From Mikania micrantha (lineage: Eukaryota > Streptophyta > Magnoliopsida > Asterales > Asteraceae): a stretch of DNA of 64,000 bases. The position numbers and the translations under genes were made by a program. The stretch is taken from the NCBI GenBank assembly GCA_009363875.1, contig CM018682.1, positions 53,575,372 through 53,639,371 on the forward strand, in the 5' to 3' direction. The notes beneath the pieces were generated by a model. The model made no database searches. It saw only the letters and a program-made list of their open reading frames with translations, and had not been told where the DNA came from. Shown in pieces: positions 1 through 12,800 of the stretch; the first letter of the stretch is position 1, and each line of letters starts with the position of its first letter.

Positions 1-3000
1 TCATCAATCTCTTTTTGTAAAGCCATTAACTCCACATATAGATAATTCACATCTTCCCAATTACATCCAGAATGAATTCCCAAAGTAAAACACATTCTTG
101 CAATTGTCTGGAATTGTAAGCCATGTCTTTATAACTAACTTCAACATCATGAAAACCTTTTCTTGCATAAATCAAAGCTTCATTGAGAGTATCAATGTAT
201 TGTTTAGAACAATTCACAAGCCATACAGGATCAAGAAATCTAATAACCCTTCATTTGTCATTTTCTTTCAACAAAATAACAGCTTCAGAAGATCTTTAAT
301 CATAAAACCAAAATTTGAAGAAAGGTGTCCAATCTTGTTCTATCTTCCTTAGTCTTGGTCTTGAATACACTTTTGGCTTTGGATAAACATAAGAGTTATG
401 CTTTAACACTGAAAATTGAGGGACTAACGAATTCCAACCTTTCTTTGCTTCACGCTTCAACAAAATCTCAAATCTTTCATTATGTTTAGATTGAAACGGC
501 TTTATCATCTTTAATATTGAAAGTTGCATACATTCAAAGTATGGTAAAGACATCAAATCATAAGCTTTTCCAAAATACTGACATCCATCAACTCTTTTCA
601 CAACATAACAACCTCTGTTCTTCAACACACCAGGAATATTATGATAATATCCATAGCTCAAAATCCTTCCATGCATCTTAGATTTTGATCCAATCTTAAA
701 TCTTGAAGATTGTCTTGGATGTTTCTTAGGAGCAGACTCATCATATTTCTCAATAAACTGTCTAAAAATCATCAAATTATCAATAATGTACTTATGTTCT
801 TCTTGATTCTTTCTCCACACATCCATTGGTCTCTTAATCTTCAACCTTTCATTTGACACAACTTGACATTTACTATTAGCTTCAATATCAAATATTTTTT
901 TCAAAGTTTGTAAATTATACAAATTTTCTTCGGAAGATCCATCATATTCAAACTCAACTGATCTTCCGTTTTCTCCCATATGCACTTTTCCAGAAACACT
1001 TGCATTTTGAAGCTCATTCACTTTCACTCCAAACAAATCAACAAGTTCTTCCTTTGTATAACCATTCTCAATCTCACCTTCTTCAAGTTCTTTGATTTTA
1101 CTGAATTCACCAACATTTCTTTGTAATTCTTCTTCTCCAGTTTTTTTGAATAACTCTGCAAATGTAGGTAATGTCTCATCAACACTTATCTTTTGACATT
1201 TAATCTCAGTAATGTCTTTAATCTCAACATCTTCAAAGTCTTTTGCTTTATTGGGATCAACAGCAGAAATTTGATGTACATCCGAAGAAATTCCTGATGA
1301 ATTGTAAATAACAATAGCACGAGTAACAAAATTTAAACCACTTGAACCACCAGCACCAGCTACACCATCGTCATCATGAAAAGCATCAAAACCTGGATGT
1401 TCATCAAAATAAAAATCTTCATAGTCTACTTTCTCTTCATCATCTTCATCTTCTTGAATATTGATATCAACTGGATAAACATCATTTACTTCAGACACAT
1501 GAACTTCCACATTATCATCAAATCTTGCATCAGTGTGAATAGCAGTAGAAGATTCAACTTGAGTATCACTTATCCTTTTCTTTAACAACTGATTTTCTTC
1601 CTCCAGAATAGCTTTCTTTTAATTCTGTTCTTGAGCAACTCTTTCCAATGAAACAATTCTTTCATTCATAATCTCCTTATCTTTTTGATCCTCCTCTCTC
1701 CATCTCTGTAGTTGAGTGATATGAATCTTCATCATGACAATTTCATTTTGAATAGAGGAAGATTGTTGCTCACAATCAGTTTTTTCTTTTTGCTTCTTGT
1801 ACTTATCAGAATCTTGAGATAAGAGGGATATCCTGCGTCTCAACTCTGAGTCATCATTGTCTAATGAGAAATTCAAATACAAATCATCTAATCCTTCAAA
1901 CATAGCATCAACTGTAGAAGCAGAAGTCTCTGGAAGTGAAGTGGTAACAGTAGTTGCTTTAGCAAAAGGTGCCACAAATGGTGTAACACACACATGAACA
2001 TAACCTGAAGCACTTGGCATTGTAGACTCAATAGATACATGAACAAATGATGTCATAATAGAAATTGGTGTAGAAGAAGTAATCACTGGAGAAGATACAA
2101 TAATCCTTGATGTTCTTGTTTTCTTCCTTCTAGGCACATTAGCCATTCTCTTCATTTTCTTAGGACGAGATGATTCTGGCTCATCCACTGTAAAATTTGG
2201 ATCATTTATTTCTTCTTGCTCTTCCCTACTTTGTTGTTGTTGAATGGGATTCCTTTTCATCATCCGAACCATTCTATTACCCACTTGTACATCTTCCATC
2301 TCAGATTCAGTTGAATTCTCTTCCATTTCATCAATAACATCCTCAGCCTAAACATTTGATGGTGATGTAGTAGTAGTGGTTAGTTCAGAAACAACTGGTT
2401 GATCAGGATAGATAACTTGATGAGGCTCCAAGGTAGATTGAGTAGCACTTGGAATTGCTTGTTCTTGATGATGAGCTGAAGAAGATTGTTCAAAAGCTTG
2501 TTGAACTGGTGGATCTTGTGGAGGAGGAGGTGGTGGTTGATCATCATCCACTTGTTCATTCTCGGAGCTAGAATCTTTATTTCTTCATGCATCATTGAGT
2601 GGTGCAACATAATTAGCTCTTGCACAGTGACAAATCAAGTCTTTTGTAAGAACAAGATAATTACCCTTCTGATATGTCTTCACTTGACCCAAGCTAGAAT
2701 CTGTCATGTGTTTTAACTTCAACCTATCATCCACAGCTCTTGGCAAACTCTGTTCATGAATTCTCTCATCAATAAGCATTTGCACAAATCTTGGATACAT
2801 CAAGAACTTGTCCTTGGCTTTTGTGATATTATCAGATAAATATCTAAAAATCATTGTAGAGAAGTTGAATGGCTTATTAAGAATCAAGGAAACCATAGCT
2901 GATCTCATAAGATCTCTCAACTCATCAAATGTACCCTTCCTCATACTCATACAGTGTAGAAGTACATGTGCAAGAAACTTGTACTGAAGAGGAAACTTCC

Positions 3001-3385
3001 CTTTCTTGATAAAGTATTCACTGTAAACTCCAAAATATTTGATTCTCAGAAAACGTCCTTTAATACACCTCTCAAGAATCAAGGTCATTCCTTCAGGCTC
3101 TCCTCCAAACCTCAAAACTCTACGAACATTAGCTTCACTGATCTTGATCAGTTTTCCAAGCACATTGGCTTCAATAACAAATACATCATCAACTGTGATC
3201 AATCTAGCTGATTCCCAGAAACTCTAAATATAAGATCGATAAATGTGACAATGAATGGAGATGGCATAATAAATCCTTGATCTTCTCAGAAACTCGATCA
3301 TCGGTCTAAAGTCTTTGCCATTCTTCGTTGTAGGATCTAAATAAGCACAAAGATTGTGTTTATCACCAAATGCCAGATTTGCCAT
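1..3385 (-). pseudogene. Extra 3' ORF of copia H, broken by in-frame stops
   Basis: The start chosen is the ATG at 3385, giving a protein beginning MANLAFGDKHN, because the matching start in element B lies at the same place and both directly follow a splice-acceptor-like sequence. One frame runs from 3385 down to 298 without a frameshift but with stops at 3224-3226 (TAG), 2585-2587 (TGA), 2348-2350 (TAG), 1619-1621 (TAA) and 296-298 (TAA). Past that there is another TGA and a frameshift near 120. Comparison with B suggests at least the first two stops are CAG to TAG and TGG to TGA changes. The N-terminal 270 residues hold the shared module of these ORFs; the middle is Ser/Thr/Pro-rich, then coiled-coil-like, then acidic; the C-terminal domain contains KFKIGSKSKM. 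No signal peptide or membrane helix is visible. Function unknown. Confidence 0.8.
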
Positions 3386-3410
3386 ATCTGCAATTAAAAA
3401 ATCATATATC
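3386..3410 (-). promoter_or_regulatory. Candidate 3' splice site before extra ORF of H
   Basis: On the minus strand a T-rich tract ends in AATTGCAG, followed after two bases by the ATG of the extra ORF (AG at 3388-3389). Elements B and D have the same arrangement. It fits a subgenomic spliced message; no RNA evidence is available. Confidence 0.45.
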
Positions 3411-3469
3411 AGAAACAAAATTCAATTCAAGATTAAAAATTTTAAAAAAATTTCTAAGTCCTAAGTCCA

Positions 3470-4290
3470 GCGAACCTATCCCATGTGCCGAACCTTCACA
3501 TGTGAACGAGCTTTTATTGCAGACAAACCTATTTTCAAGTTGACGAATCTAAATTTCAAACAAACCTGGTTCACAAATGCGAACCTTTGATCAACCGAAG
3601 CTTTGACAATTAAAGGTTCGGTCATTGATTTAGAAAAGGTTCGGCCCGAACCTTTTTGAATCAAACGAACCTGTAAATTTAAACGAACATGTTTGAAATC
3701 CAAATCAAAATTCAAATTTATGAATTAGCTCAAATTACCCATATCCATAGGTTCGCCATGAATCGATTAACAACTTTAATAAAAACAATTTTTATCAAAC
3801 ATCGATTTAAATTGAATTATTCAGATTTTTAGAAGTTCGACTAACTGGACTTAAAACCTAGATTTATGCAAATACAGCTGGTGAAATTTAATCCATATAC
3901 CTCTTTGGAATCACGACAACACAACAAATCTAATGATTTATGGCAAACACTCAGAAAAACAGGATTTCGAAAAATCAGTTACAAACACGCAGAGGTTCGT
4001 CTCTATCAGTCACAGTGAAAGTGACGAAGCTAATACACGAACCTTTGAACTTATACTTTCACAAGGTCCAGATGAACCTTTGAAAAAACCTTTAAATGAA
4101 CTCTTATACAAACCTTTGAACGAACATCTGAAACAAACCTTGTTTGACGAACCTGTGGAAAAACATTTTGAACGAACCTCCTATCAAACCTTCTGAACAA
4201 ACCTGTTATCAAACCTTTTGAACGAACCTCCTATCAAACCTTCTGGATGAACCTGTGAACAAACCTACAATAGGTTCGGCCCACCAATTT
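3470..4290 (-). repeat. Interspersed GAACCT word array in H
   Basis: The hexamer GAACCT (AGGTTC on the element's sense strand), often as CGAACCT, recurs dozens of times at irregular spacing of roughly 10-40 bases. Flanking bases vary, so this is not a simple tandem repeat. The same word fills the matching spacer, the leader and the LTRs of element B. Confidence 0.75.
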
Positions 4291-5528
4291 CACAAGTTTT
4301 CAAACCTTTTGACATTTTGAACTTTCCAGATTTTTATAAAAAAATTTTCCAACAAAACAAAAATTTGGTGTTTCAGAGTTGAAAAGAAACAATCAATAAT
4401 TATTGATTCAACATCAGATATAAACAAAAAATCTTTTTGGATTTTTTAAATTTTATATTAAAACACACCAAAATTTAATTTTGTAAGTAAAACTAAAATG
4501 AAACATGAAAATGAATAAAAACAAACACATATTTTTGGTGAGAAAGATCCAAACATGAGATCATATTGCATTGCATTCATCTGCACAAACTGATTGAGTT
4601 AATGAATGTGTTAAATAGCAAATAACAATTCAAAGATGATTGTATGTATACGAATCCACATTAAATTTAATTACTTATTTAAGATATCAATTGAAACTAA
4701 AACAATCACATACTTTATGTTCCTCATTCACTTGAACACATCCCCGTTTTGTGAATTGTTAACCAAACAATGATGTTATTGAAACAATTTAATTCAAGTA
4801 TCTAACTAGTTTGATCATGCAACAACAAGACATAATTTCTTTTGAAAACAACAAAATATAAAACAAGTTGAAATTGTTCAAGATCTTGGAATCAAGGTTG
4901 GTACTTTCGTATGCACAAATGATCCAGATAATGAAAGAAACAATAATTTAAGATTAAGATCTTAACAATCAGATTGATATTCTAATATACGCAGAGATTG
5001 TCCAAATCTTAATCAAACCAAGAAAAACCAATTTAATTGTTCAAAGCCTTAACAATCAGGTCGATACGTAAGTATACACAAAGAATGTTTTAGCTTTGAA
5101 CAAAAATAAAAGAAAAAAAATTTTAGAATTTCTTTTAAAAATTGAACAACATGATCAAAAACTAGCAATTAAGTAATCTTATATCAAGAAACAATCATTG
5201 TGAGATCAGAAACCACTCTTTCAGGACAAAGCTAAGCACTGTATTCTAAGAAACTGTATCCCACAAAGCATGATCATAATTTTGTCAAACGTTATCTCAA
5301 CTAAGTTATAAACCTACCAACATATCATACTAAGTAATTGTGAATGCTCTTTATGTTTAAGTTCTACTATGATTCAGATGTGCTTCTCATTGCTACAATG
5401 TACCATCATTTCTCACTTGATCGAATCAATTTCTCAAATTTTTATTTTTCAATGCTTTTGTATTTTTTAAAATTTTATATTGCTTTTGTGTTTTTGATTT
5501 TTCAAAAGTTTTTGATTTTTCAAACTTT

Positions 5529-5536
5529 CTCCCCCT
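5529..5536 (-). other. Internal PPT-like motif (AGGGGGAG) after H pol
   Basis: Minus-strand AGGGGGAG lies just past the RNase H stop. The same octamer is the core of the true PPTs of C and D in this window. Additional upstream PPT-like copies are a reported trait of Sireviruses. Confidence 0.55.
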
Positions 5537-5615
5537 AAAACCTAAAACACAAAACAAAAGAAAAACAAAACAAAAAAAATATTAAAAGATCAGATGTTAA
5601 TTCAATAAAAATTGA

Positions 5616-8292
5616 TTATGAAGGAATTTGATTTGATATGACATCACCCATGACTCGAATTCCATTAAGTTTGAGTAAATACTCAAAATGAGTTCGATCG
5701 AAGGCCTTGGTGAGAAGGTCTGCACGTTGCTCATTTGTGTGTATCTTCACCACATCAATGAGTTTCTTTTCATAGCAATCGAGTATGAAATGAAACCGGA
5801 TATCAATGTGCTTGGAACGTGAATGATACACTGGGTTTTTAGTAGTAGCAATGGCAGCCTCGTTATCAACATGTATATGGGTATTAAGAAAATTCAAACC
5901 ATAGTCTCTCATTTGCTGTTGTATCCACAACACCTGTGAACAACAACTGGCAGCAGCTACGCACTCAGCTTCACAAGTTGAAGTAGCCACAAAAGTTTGC
6001 TTTTTACATTGCCAAGAAACCAGTCTTTCCCCCAAGAATTGTGCACCACCAGTTGTGGACTTAGCATCTGTTTTACATCCTCCATAGTCGGAGTCACTGT
6101 AGGCATTGAAGGAAAAGTTATCATCCTTAGGATACCACAGATCGGTGTCTGGTGTACCCTTCAGATAACGAAGAATCCATTTGACTGCAATCAGATGTGA
6201 CACCTTAGGTTTAGATTGATATCTGGCACAGATACTTGTGCAAAAACAATATCTGGTCTTGAGGCGGTCAGATACATCAAACTTCCAATAATTCCACGAT
6301 AAAGTATGGGATCAATCAACTCCCCCTTAATATCAGGCTCAATCCCGTGATTGGGCTGAATGGGCGTGGAAATGGGTTTTGAATCAAGCATGCTAAACCG
6401 TTTTAGCACATCTTGAATATATTTGGTTTGATGTATGAATATCCCATTATCAGTTTGATGTATCAATATCCCATTAGCACATCTTAAGTATATTTGGTTT
6501 GATGTATCAATCATCACTTCTTTGAATTCCCAGCACATTTGTTCATCGGTAGGTCCAAAGATGATGTCATCCACATAGATCTGAACACAAAGAATGTCCT
6601 TGCCCTTTTCCCGAAAGAACAAAGTTTTGTCAATCTGACCCCTATTGAACCCGTGTTCAATAAGGTGAGTTGATAAAGTCTCATACCAGGCACGCGAAGC
6701 CTAATGAAGACCATAAAGTGCTTTGTCCAAGAGGTAAACCTGATCTCAATGGATAGGATCCTCAAAGCCCGGTGGCTGACAAACATACATTGTTTCCTTC
6801 AAAGAGCCATACAGAAAAGCAGATTTAACATCCAACTGAAGTACTTTGAACTTCTTGTGAGCTGCAAAAGCTTGAAAAAAGTCGAATTGCTACTTATCGC
6901 GCCACAGGTGTAAAAACTTCATCACAATCAATTCCTTCAACTTATCTAATACCCTGAACCACTAAACAAGCTTTGTTTCAGACTATTATGCCTCTGTCAT
7001 TTCTTTTGCATCGCAGCACCCGTTGTGTACCAATCTTTTTCTCTCTTTTTGGAAAATCTACCAAATGCCAAACTCCCAATTTGAGAAATTGATTCAATTC
7101 CTCTTGCATAGCCTCCACCCAGGCCGGCTCACGCAAAGCTTCATTCATAGTCTTTGGCTCTATTTGAGAAATAAATGCTGATTGCATCCAGAGCTCCTGA
7201 CTACCATGAGTTTTCTCTAACCAAACATACAAACTTTCCTCATTTGTGACTTGATTACGTGTCTGCACTCCTACACTAGGATCTCCTATAATTTTATCAA
7301 GTGAATGATTGACATGAATACATGTGACAGGCAATTGCGGTGCAACCACATAATGATCAAAATTATTTATGTTCTGATCAGGATCTTGATCATGGGAGAT
7401 AGCATCTTCAAAAACCTCATTTTCATCCTCTGATGACCAATCGTCATTAATAACCTCTAAAGTACCTTCCCCATGTGGTGTAATAACTTCATCTACAGGT
7501 TGATGAGAAATTCCTTGTTCATCTGAATTCTGTAAATCATACAACATTTGTAAAGTCATTTCATCATCAGAAACAGTTGAAGACATATTAAAAGACTCAA
7601 GCAACTTATTGTAATCGAAAGCCAATCTGGACCCTTCCCATTTGGTATAGGTGTATGTCATTGGACATCCACATGATATCATAATTCCACAACACCCGTA
7701 CTTTTGTTAAACACACGTTTGTTTGGAAGACTATAGCCAAGAAAGAAACCCTCTTCAACTTTAGAATTAAATTTTGAATCCTTCTTTAGCATTTTCATGG
7801 AGCTCCAAAAGGTTCCAAGTGTTCCAGATTGGGCTTCCAATTCTGAAGCAATTCATAACAAGTTTTATTGTGTCTTTTGACTAATTAAAAATCTGTTAAG
7901 GGTAAAACAAGAAGTAGCCACAGCTTCACTCCAAAAAGTAATGGGAGGTTTAGAATCAGCTAGCATCGTTCTTGCAGATTCAATCAAAGTCCTATTCTTT
8001 CTTTCAGCTACACCATTTATCTGAGGCTCGTATGGTGCACTGAATTACTGCTGAATGCCTTTGGAATTACAAAATTCTTCCATTTGATGATTCTTGAACT
8101 CAGTCCCATTGTCAGATCTTACACGCCTCACCCTCAACTTATATAAAGTTTCAAACCAATTTATCAACAAAACAAAGTTTTCATAAGTTTCTGACTTATG
8201 TTTCAAAAACATAACCCAAGAAAATCATGAAAAATCATCAGTCACCACAAAACAATAAGATTCACCACCTATACTCTTCACATTGATGGGTC
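5616..8292 (-). pseudogene. Copia H pol remnant (INT C-terminal part, RT, RNase H)
   Basis: In sense order: integrase core remnant (8292-7683) with an SDNGTEF-like site near 8110 and many stops; linker and RT start (7682-6978, with IEPKTMNEALREPAWVEAMQ); RT palm with YVDD at 6566-6577; RNase H (6203-5616) with YSDSDYGGCKTDAKSTTGG and CEAECVAAASCC. The frame is broken near 6980, 6790, 6620 and 6205. A tandem duplication of about 70 bp at 6410-6510 replaces the segment normally following the YVDD strand. Closest relative in the window is element B. Confidence 0.85.
6408..6510 (-). repeat. Short imperfect tandem duplication in H RT
   Basis: The run starting agcacatcttgaatatattt recurs about 65-70 bases later with a few changes, and the phrase gatgtatcaatatcccatt is nested in it. 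It sits inside the RT coding region and displaces conserved sequence present in B. Confidence 0.6.
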
Positions 8293-8476
8293 GAAAAATA
8301 ACCGGAACAGTGAGACACACTATAACATCAGTGCCGGAAACATAACCGGAACAGTGATCTACAAAGTAACATGAACAGTGATTCAGGTACACACTATATG
8401 TGCTACATGTATATCATTATCATTCTATGTTTGACATGATACTATTATGCATTTATTTCAGAAACCTAACGCAAAA
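8293..8476 (+). repeat. E 5' LTR, first segment
   Basis: The LTR proper begins at 8321 with TATAACATCAGTGCC, the TG end having become TA. The 28 bases before it (8293-8320) contain ATAACCGGAACAGTGA, a second partial copy of bases 15-40 of the same LTR, so the terminus looks duplicated. Sequence continues across D at 54918: the joined text aligns with LTR G at 40440-40520. Confidence 0.75.
8472..8476. other. Target-site duplication CAAAA of D (left)
   Basis: CAAAA directly flanks the left LTR of D and recurs at 54913-54917 directly after the right LTR. The 5-bp perfect match proves the two LTRs belong to one insertion. Confidence 0.9.
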
Positions 8477-8860
8477 TGTAGGTCTCAAACCGGATCAAGA
8501 ACGTAGCTTTATTACCCAAATCATCACCAATCGACTCTAACAAGTGCGGAATCCATGCAAGTCTCAAGAAAGCAAGTAGAAAAATGAAATCTTTGTATTA
8601 AATACTGAAGTTCGAGTACAGATGCCTCAATACATCTAGAGAGCAAATGCCTCGGAATTCCAGCCTAAACTAGTACAAAATACGTCTATTTATACTAATC
8701 TAGGTTTACTCGAAATCTAATATAAAAATATTTCGAGTACTCGAACACTTGGTGTATTCGAAATATCTGTACACGAAATCAACAAAAACTATCAAAATTC
8801 TGGACTTTAACTCTTCCAATGTTTGACTTTGTCAGTCTTCATCGTGTAGTGGGCTCTACA
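8477..8860 (-). repeat. D 3' LTR
   Basis: 384 bp, TGTAGG...CTCTACA on the plus strand. It has no indel relative to the right LTR (54529-54912) and about 21 substitutions by eye (about 5.5%). A TATA-like TATAAATAG lies on the minus strand at 8686-8694. TCGAA, TCGAG and CACGAA words recur through the U3 side. Confidence 0.93.
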
Positions 8861-8870
8861 AACTCCCCCT
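8861..8870 (-). other. D polypurine tract
   Basis: Minus-strand AGGGGGAGTT directly upstream of the 3' LTR; primer for plus-strand synthesis in the copia family. Confidence 0.85.
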
Positions 8871-8882
8871 AGACTGGCGAAG

Positions 8883-9046
8883 TCATCCAATAGGAAGAGT
8901 CACGGATTGTGGTCCAGCTATACGTAACTCAATAGCATATGCAACGGTGCGTGTAAACGGTTTTGCTTCTTCGTCAGATCCATGGTAGACTCTGATCGGA
9001 GAGCTGTGAAGCTTCATCATGTCCTCTTTCCCGTATGTAGGATCGA
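8883..9046 (-). pseudogene. C-terminal end of D extra ORF, cut off by C
   Basis: An open minus-strand frame of about 54 codons enters from the C junction at 9046 and ends at TGA 8883-8885, twelve bases from the PPT. It includes MMKLHSSPIRVYHG and ends SVTLPIG. Its place beside the PPT and the N-terminal piece at 17336-18206 show that C landed in this ORF. Some sequence between the pieces is likely lost, because C also lacks its 5' end. Confidence 0.65.
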
Positions 9047-9595
9047 TGTTCTCAATTTGATCAGATTTTGAGATTATAGCAGCGGAATTCAGTAATGAAT
9101 TAGCATATAACTAGCAAGAACACATGAAAATCAATACAACAATAAATAATAGTTATAGAGAGAAAAGTTCTGCAAAAGGAATGATTTCATTTAATTCGCT
9201 AACTTCGCTGCCAAAAACACAATGTCAACTGTCCTTTTATAGGAACAGTGACGTCTGATGATGTCACATTGATGTTGACATCTAACAGACTTATTACAAC
9301 AACTGAAATAAAGAAAACTACTGAGGATGTCCACAAAGTCTGAAGACATCCTCTTAAAAAGTCTGAATAACTATAACTACTGAAAGCAATCAACAACATC
9401 TGAAGACTAACACTTCAGCTGTTCTGAATTACATCAGAATACTTGTTCTTCAGAGCTTTTAACTCTTCAGATCTTCTCTTCAAATCTTGTATCACTTTCG
9501 TTGGCCTTCAGCTGTTGTGTTCTTTTTCAGTTGTTGTGTGTCTGTGGGACTTAAAGGTTCAACTGATCAGGCTCATTGGTTCTTTTGGACCAACA
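9047..9595 (-). repeat. C 3' LTR
   Basis: 549 bp, plus-strand ends TGTTCTC...CCAACA. The right end abuts the PPT. The left end is set by the CA terminus and by where D's coding frame resumes. Minus-strand TATA-like CTATAAAAGG at 9233-9242. CTGAAG/CTTCAG hexamers recur at 9287-9530 in both orientations. No partner LTR survives. Confidence 0.78.
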
Positions 9596-9605
9596 AACTC
9601 CCCCT
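9596..9605 (-). other. C polypurine tract
   Basis: Minus-strand AGGGGGAGTT immediately before the 3' LTR, identical in core to that of D. Confidence 0.85.
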
Positions 9606-9820
9606 GAACCAATGCAGCCAAAACCTTTAATTATTAACTGTCCCACTTATTTTTGGTTTCCCAGGCATAAAGATCTTGTCTTTTTCTTAGAGATCAGCTT
9701 CAAAATGACCAAATAAGTATAGGCCTGGTAGACAGCAGCTTCCGATAATCTGATTGACAAAGGATGAGAGAGAACTCCATTTGGGGAATGGACTATGAGC
9801 ATTAACCCCTCTCATTAAAG

Positions 9821-12800
9821 CTACTGACTATGAATAAGTCTAAATGACTCTCTAACATAGGCTTCCAAGAGAGCTACTTGATCTTCAGTGGATAGTAACT
9901 CTGGTTCACCTTCAAAAAAGAACTCAGGCCCATAATATTCTGATAAGTATCTGCCCGTGGACCCATCATATAGTTCAACCCTTGTAATTTCTCTATACAC
10001 AAATTCATCAGGATGCTTTCCTTCCAAAAACAATTGGAGTTCATTCTTATTCAATCCTTGCAATTTTCTGTATACTAATCCCTTTTTAATCATTTTGTTT
10101 TCTAATAATTTTGGGACTCGTAATCTTGCATTGAAAACTTTCTTCAACTCTTCAATAATTTCCCATGGGTCCATGACAAATCCTGCCATTATTTCAGCAC
10201 TTAATACCTTCTTAATCTTTCCTCTGTAAGCAGATGATGCATTTCTTCTGTGGATTCTGTGTTGCACCCTTGGGTCAGGCCACACTTTGATCACTTCTTT
10301 TCTATATTGAAAAGTATGCCTGAGTGCATACAACCTTTGGGCCTCTTTCTTCATAGCAACAATTGTAGAATTCTGAGGATATTCCTTGTTCACCATCCTC
10401 AAGATATTCTCATCATATAGCTTTTGACTATCTTCTTCTTCAATTTTGATTTTCACAGCTTGCCTCTAAGACTCTGGTGAAATCTTGGGGACTTTTGAAG
10501 ACTCAAGCTTTTTCGATTTTAATTTTAGCACAGTGAATATAGGTTGCCTGTCTTCTTCATCTTCATCTTCTTCTTGAAGCCTCAACATCCTCCTTTTCTT
10601 GAGAGGTGTATCAACGGCATTGATTGGTTATGATTGGATAATGGATTTGGTCAATTTTGAAGGATTCAGTATGCTGGATGTCAATTCTTGTTGTGTTTTC
10701 TTTATCAGTTCTTTCCTGCTTCCCAGGTCCATCACATCCATGGCCTCCACAATCATTTCCTTATTATATGTCTCAGAACTACAGATCTTGGTGGTAATTG
10801 CCAATAGACTTTTTCTGTTCCAAGCCCTGATTTCAACAACTGATCTTCCCAAAAACTTTGCAACAAATCTTGCCATCATATTTAGTCTCTCACTTTCTTC
10901 TTTATCATACTTCTTCCACAAATTATCAATATGTTTAAGCTCCAAATCTCTGATCTTCATATTCAGGTCTGTTGGTTCAACATCATGTTTGAAGATCTGA
11001 CTAATGATCTCATCCATGGCCTTGAAGTGAACTTGATCAGCTTGTTGGATCAGTTTTTGAAGTTCAGACAACTCAGGCTCTTTGACATCAGTAGCCTTTT
11101 CCACCTTCTTTGCAGCAACTTTCTCAACTTTTTCAATATCATCCTTTTCACTCTCTTTTTCAATTTCACTTTCTCTCTCACTTTCTTTTTCTGCAGCCTT
11201 CTCAACCCCACCAGGTTTTGATGATTTCTTCTGCCTCTTATAAGTGAACTTTAATGGAGAGACATGCTTTTCATTTTCAGGAGCAGGCTTCACAATTTCA
11301 GGCTGTTGAACATTCACCTCCTCACTTCTCTTCCTCTTTTTCTCACCTTCATGTACTTTCACTGACTCCCCCTTTTTGGCTGCAGTTGGTGTAGGTGTCT
11401 TAAAGCTAGAAAGTTTCTCTGCAACAGCATCATCAATCATCTTCTGAATTTGTGTATGGGATGGAAGCCTCTCATCAAGAGCTTGGGAAATGATATTCTG
11501 TAGAATTGGAGTGATGAGAGGTAAGGCAGTTATAAAGGCAGTAACCAATGCCTCTGGGGGGTTTGAACCCAGAGTATTAGTGCCTGAAGCAGAGGCTGGT
11601 GGTTGATTTTGTTGTTGAGTAGTGAATGAAGTAATTTGGGGACCTTCAAGAATTGAAGGTGCCATCTGTGGGTTTGGAATGGCAGATGGACTTTTCTCCT
11701 TGGACATCTTGGTAAGCAGCTCATTGAGTCTGCACACCTCATTCTCAAGGATACTGTTCTGAGTTAGAATATCGAAGAATGACCGTTGGTCATCATCAGC
11801 CTTGGCTGAATCAGCTGACCTCCTGATTGTATCAGGATTAACCTGAGTTGAGTGTGGCTCAACATATTCAGGTGCCCCTTTGTCTTGGTACTGGGGACTT
11901 CCAACCTCAGGGATAATCCCTTCATCAGCTGTTGCCTCTGGCAGGGTCTTATTGATGTTACCACTATCAGTCAGTCCAAATGATGGAACTGATGAAGTGG
12001 CAGCCCTGTCAGAAATCAGAATCTCCTTGTCCACACTTGGAGACCTTATATTGTAGTCAAAGTCCTGGGGGTTATCAGAAACACTTGTATCCTCCCCCTC
12101 AATGATGGAGATATTCCCAGTAGTGATAGGTATCTGGGAAGGGTTTGGAGTGTTAAGCTGATTCAGGACATCTTTAATAACAAATGTTGGGCTATGTGAG
12201 GTGGTTTCAATAGGAATTGGCTTTGAAGCAGATTGCACCCGGGGAGAATGGTGCTTTTCAATAGAACCCTTTTCAAATGAAAGAGGCTCTAGAAGTGTGT
12301 CTTCCCCTTCAACAGTTGCACCAAGGTCCTTTTGAGAGGAACCTTGGGCGGTTTCAGCTGGTGGAGTTTGGTGCACCACTGGCTGACTACTGTGAGTGGG
12401 CATGTCATGCCTTGGTGAGGCGGGGGCATACTCAGGGGACTCATCTCCCTGAGCAGGCTTTTTGGGATTTTTGGAATGTGGCTTGGTGGGGACTTTGGAT
12501 TTGGATTTGAATTTGGAGACTGTGGGTTCCCTATGCTTGGGTTTTAGCTTTCGGGCAGCCTCTTTGAGTGTAAGGTTGGTTTTGTGCCGGGAATATACTT
12601 CTAGCAAAACTGCAGGAGCATCGATTCCCTGACCAACAAGGCCTTCTTGTTTTAATTGTTTTTCTATTATGGCCATTACAAAACGTGGGTAAAGAAGCCA
12701 TCTATTCACAACAGGTTTTGCAGCATGTTCTGTTAATTCTGAAAATAAAATTTGTGAAAAATTAAGCTTTTGTGATTCCAGAATAGAAAAATATACCTGC

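Larger units (their letters stand above)
3420..5615 (-). other. Non-coding spacer between RNase H and extra ORF of H
   Basis: This 2.2-kb stretch has no convincing coding frame. Its part nearest the extra ORF (about 3470-4290) is studded with GAACCT on the plus strand. The rest is AT-rich yet aligns clearly with the spacer of element B (26620-28790), including blocks around ATCAGGTCGATACGTAAGTA. Long A/T runs and one PPT-like motif at 5529-5536 sit near the end of pol. Open frames here, such as 5344-5538, are AT-rich chance frames. Confidence 0.7.
1..8292 (-). mobile_element. Copia element H (Sirevirus-like), 3' part, decayed
   Basis: Minus-strand Ty1/copia remnant. Reading from high to low coordinates it holds the C-terminal part of integrase, RT, RNase H, a 2.2-kb spacer and an extra ORF that runs off the left edge. 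It is the same family as element B: the coding parts, the spacer and the GAACCT-rich region all align by eye. The integrase stops matching B at about 8292, where gypsy E begins, so the gag and 5' LTR of H would lie beyond the right edge of the window. The 3' LTR would lie left of position 1. All pol frames are broken, so this copy is inactive. Confidence 0.88.

Noticed and set aside
5344..5538. Phe/Leu-rich small frame resembling a membrane protein
   Set aside because: AT-rich spacer of H; the corresponding B spacer does not keep it.
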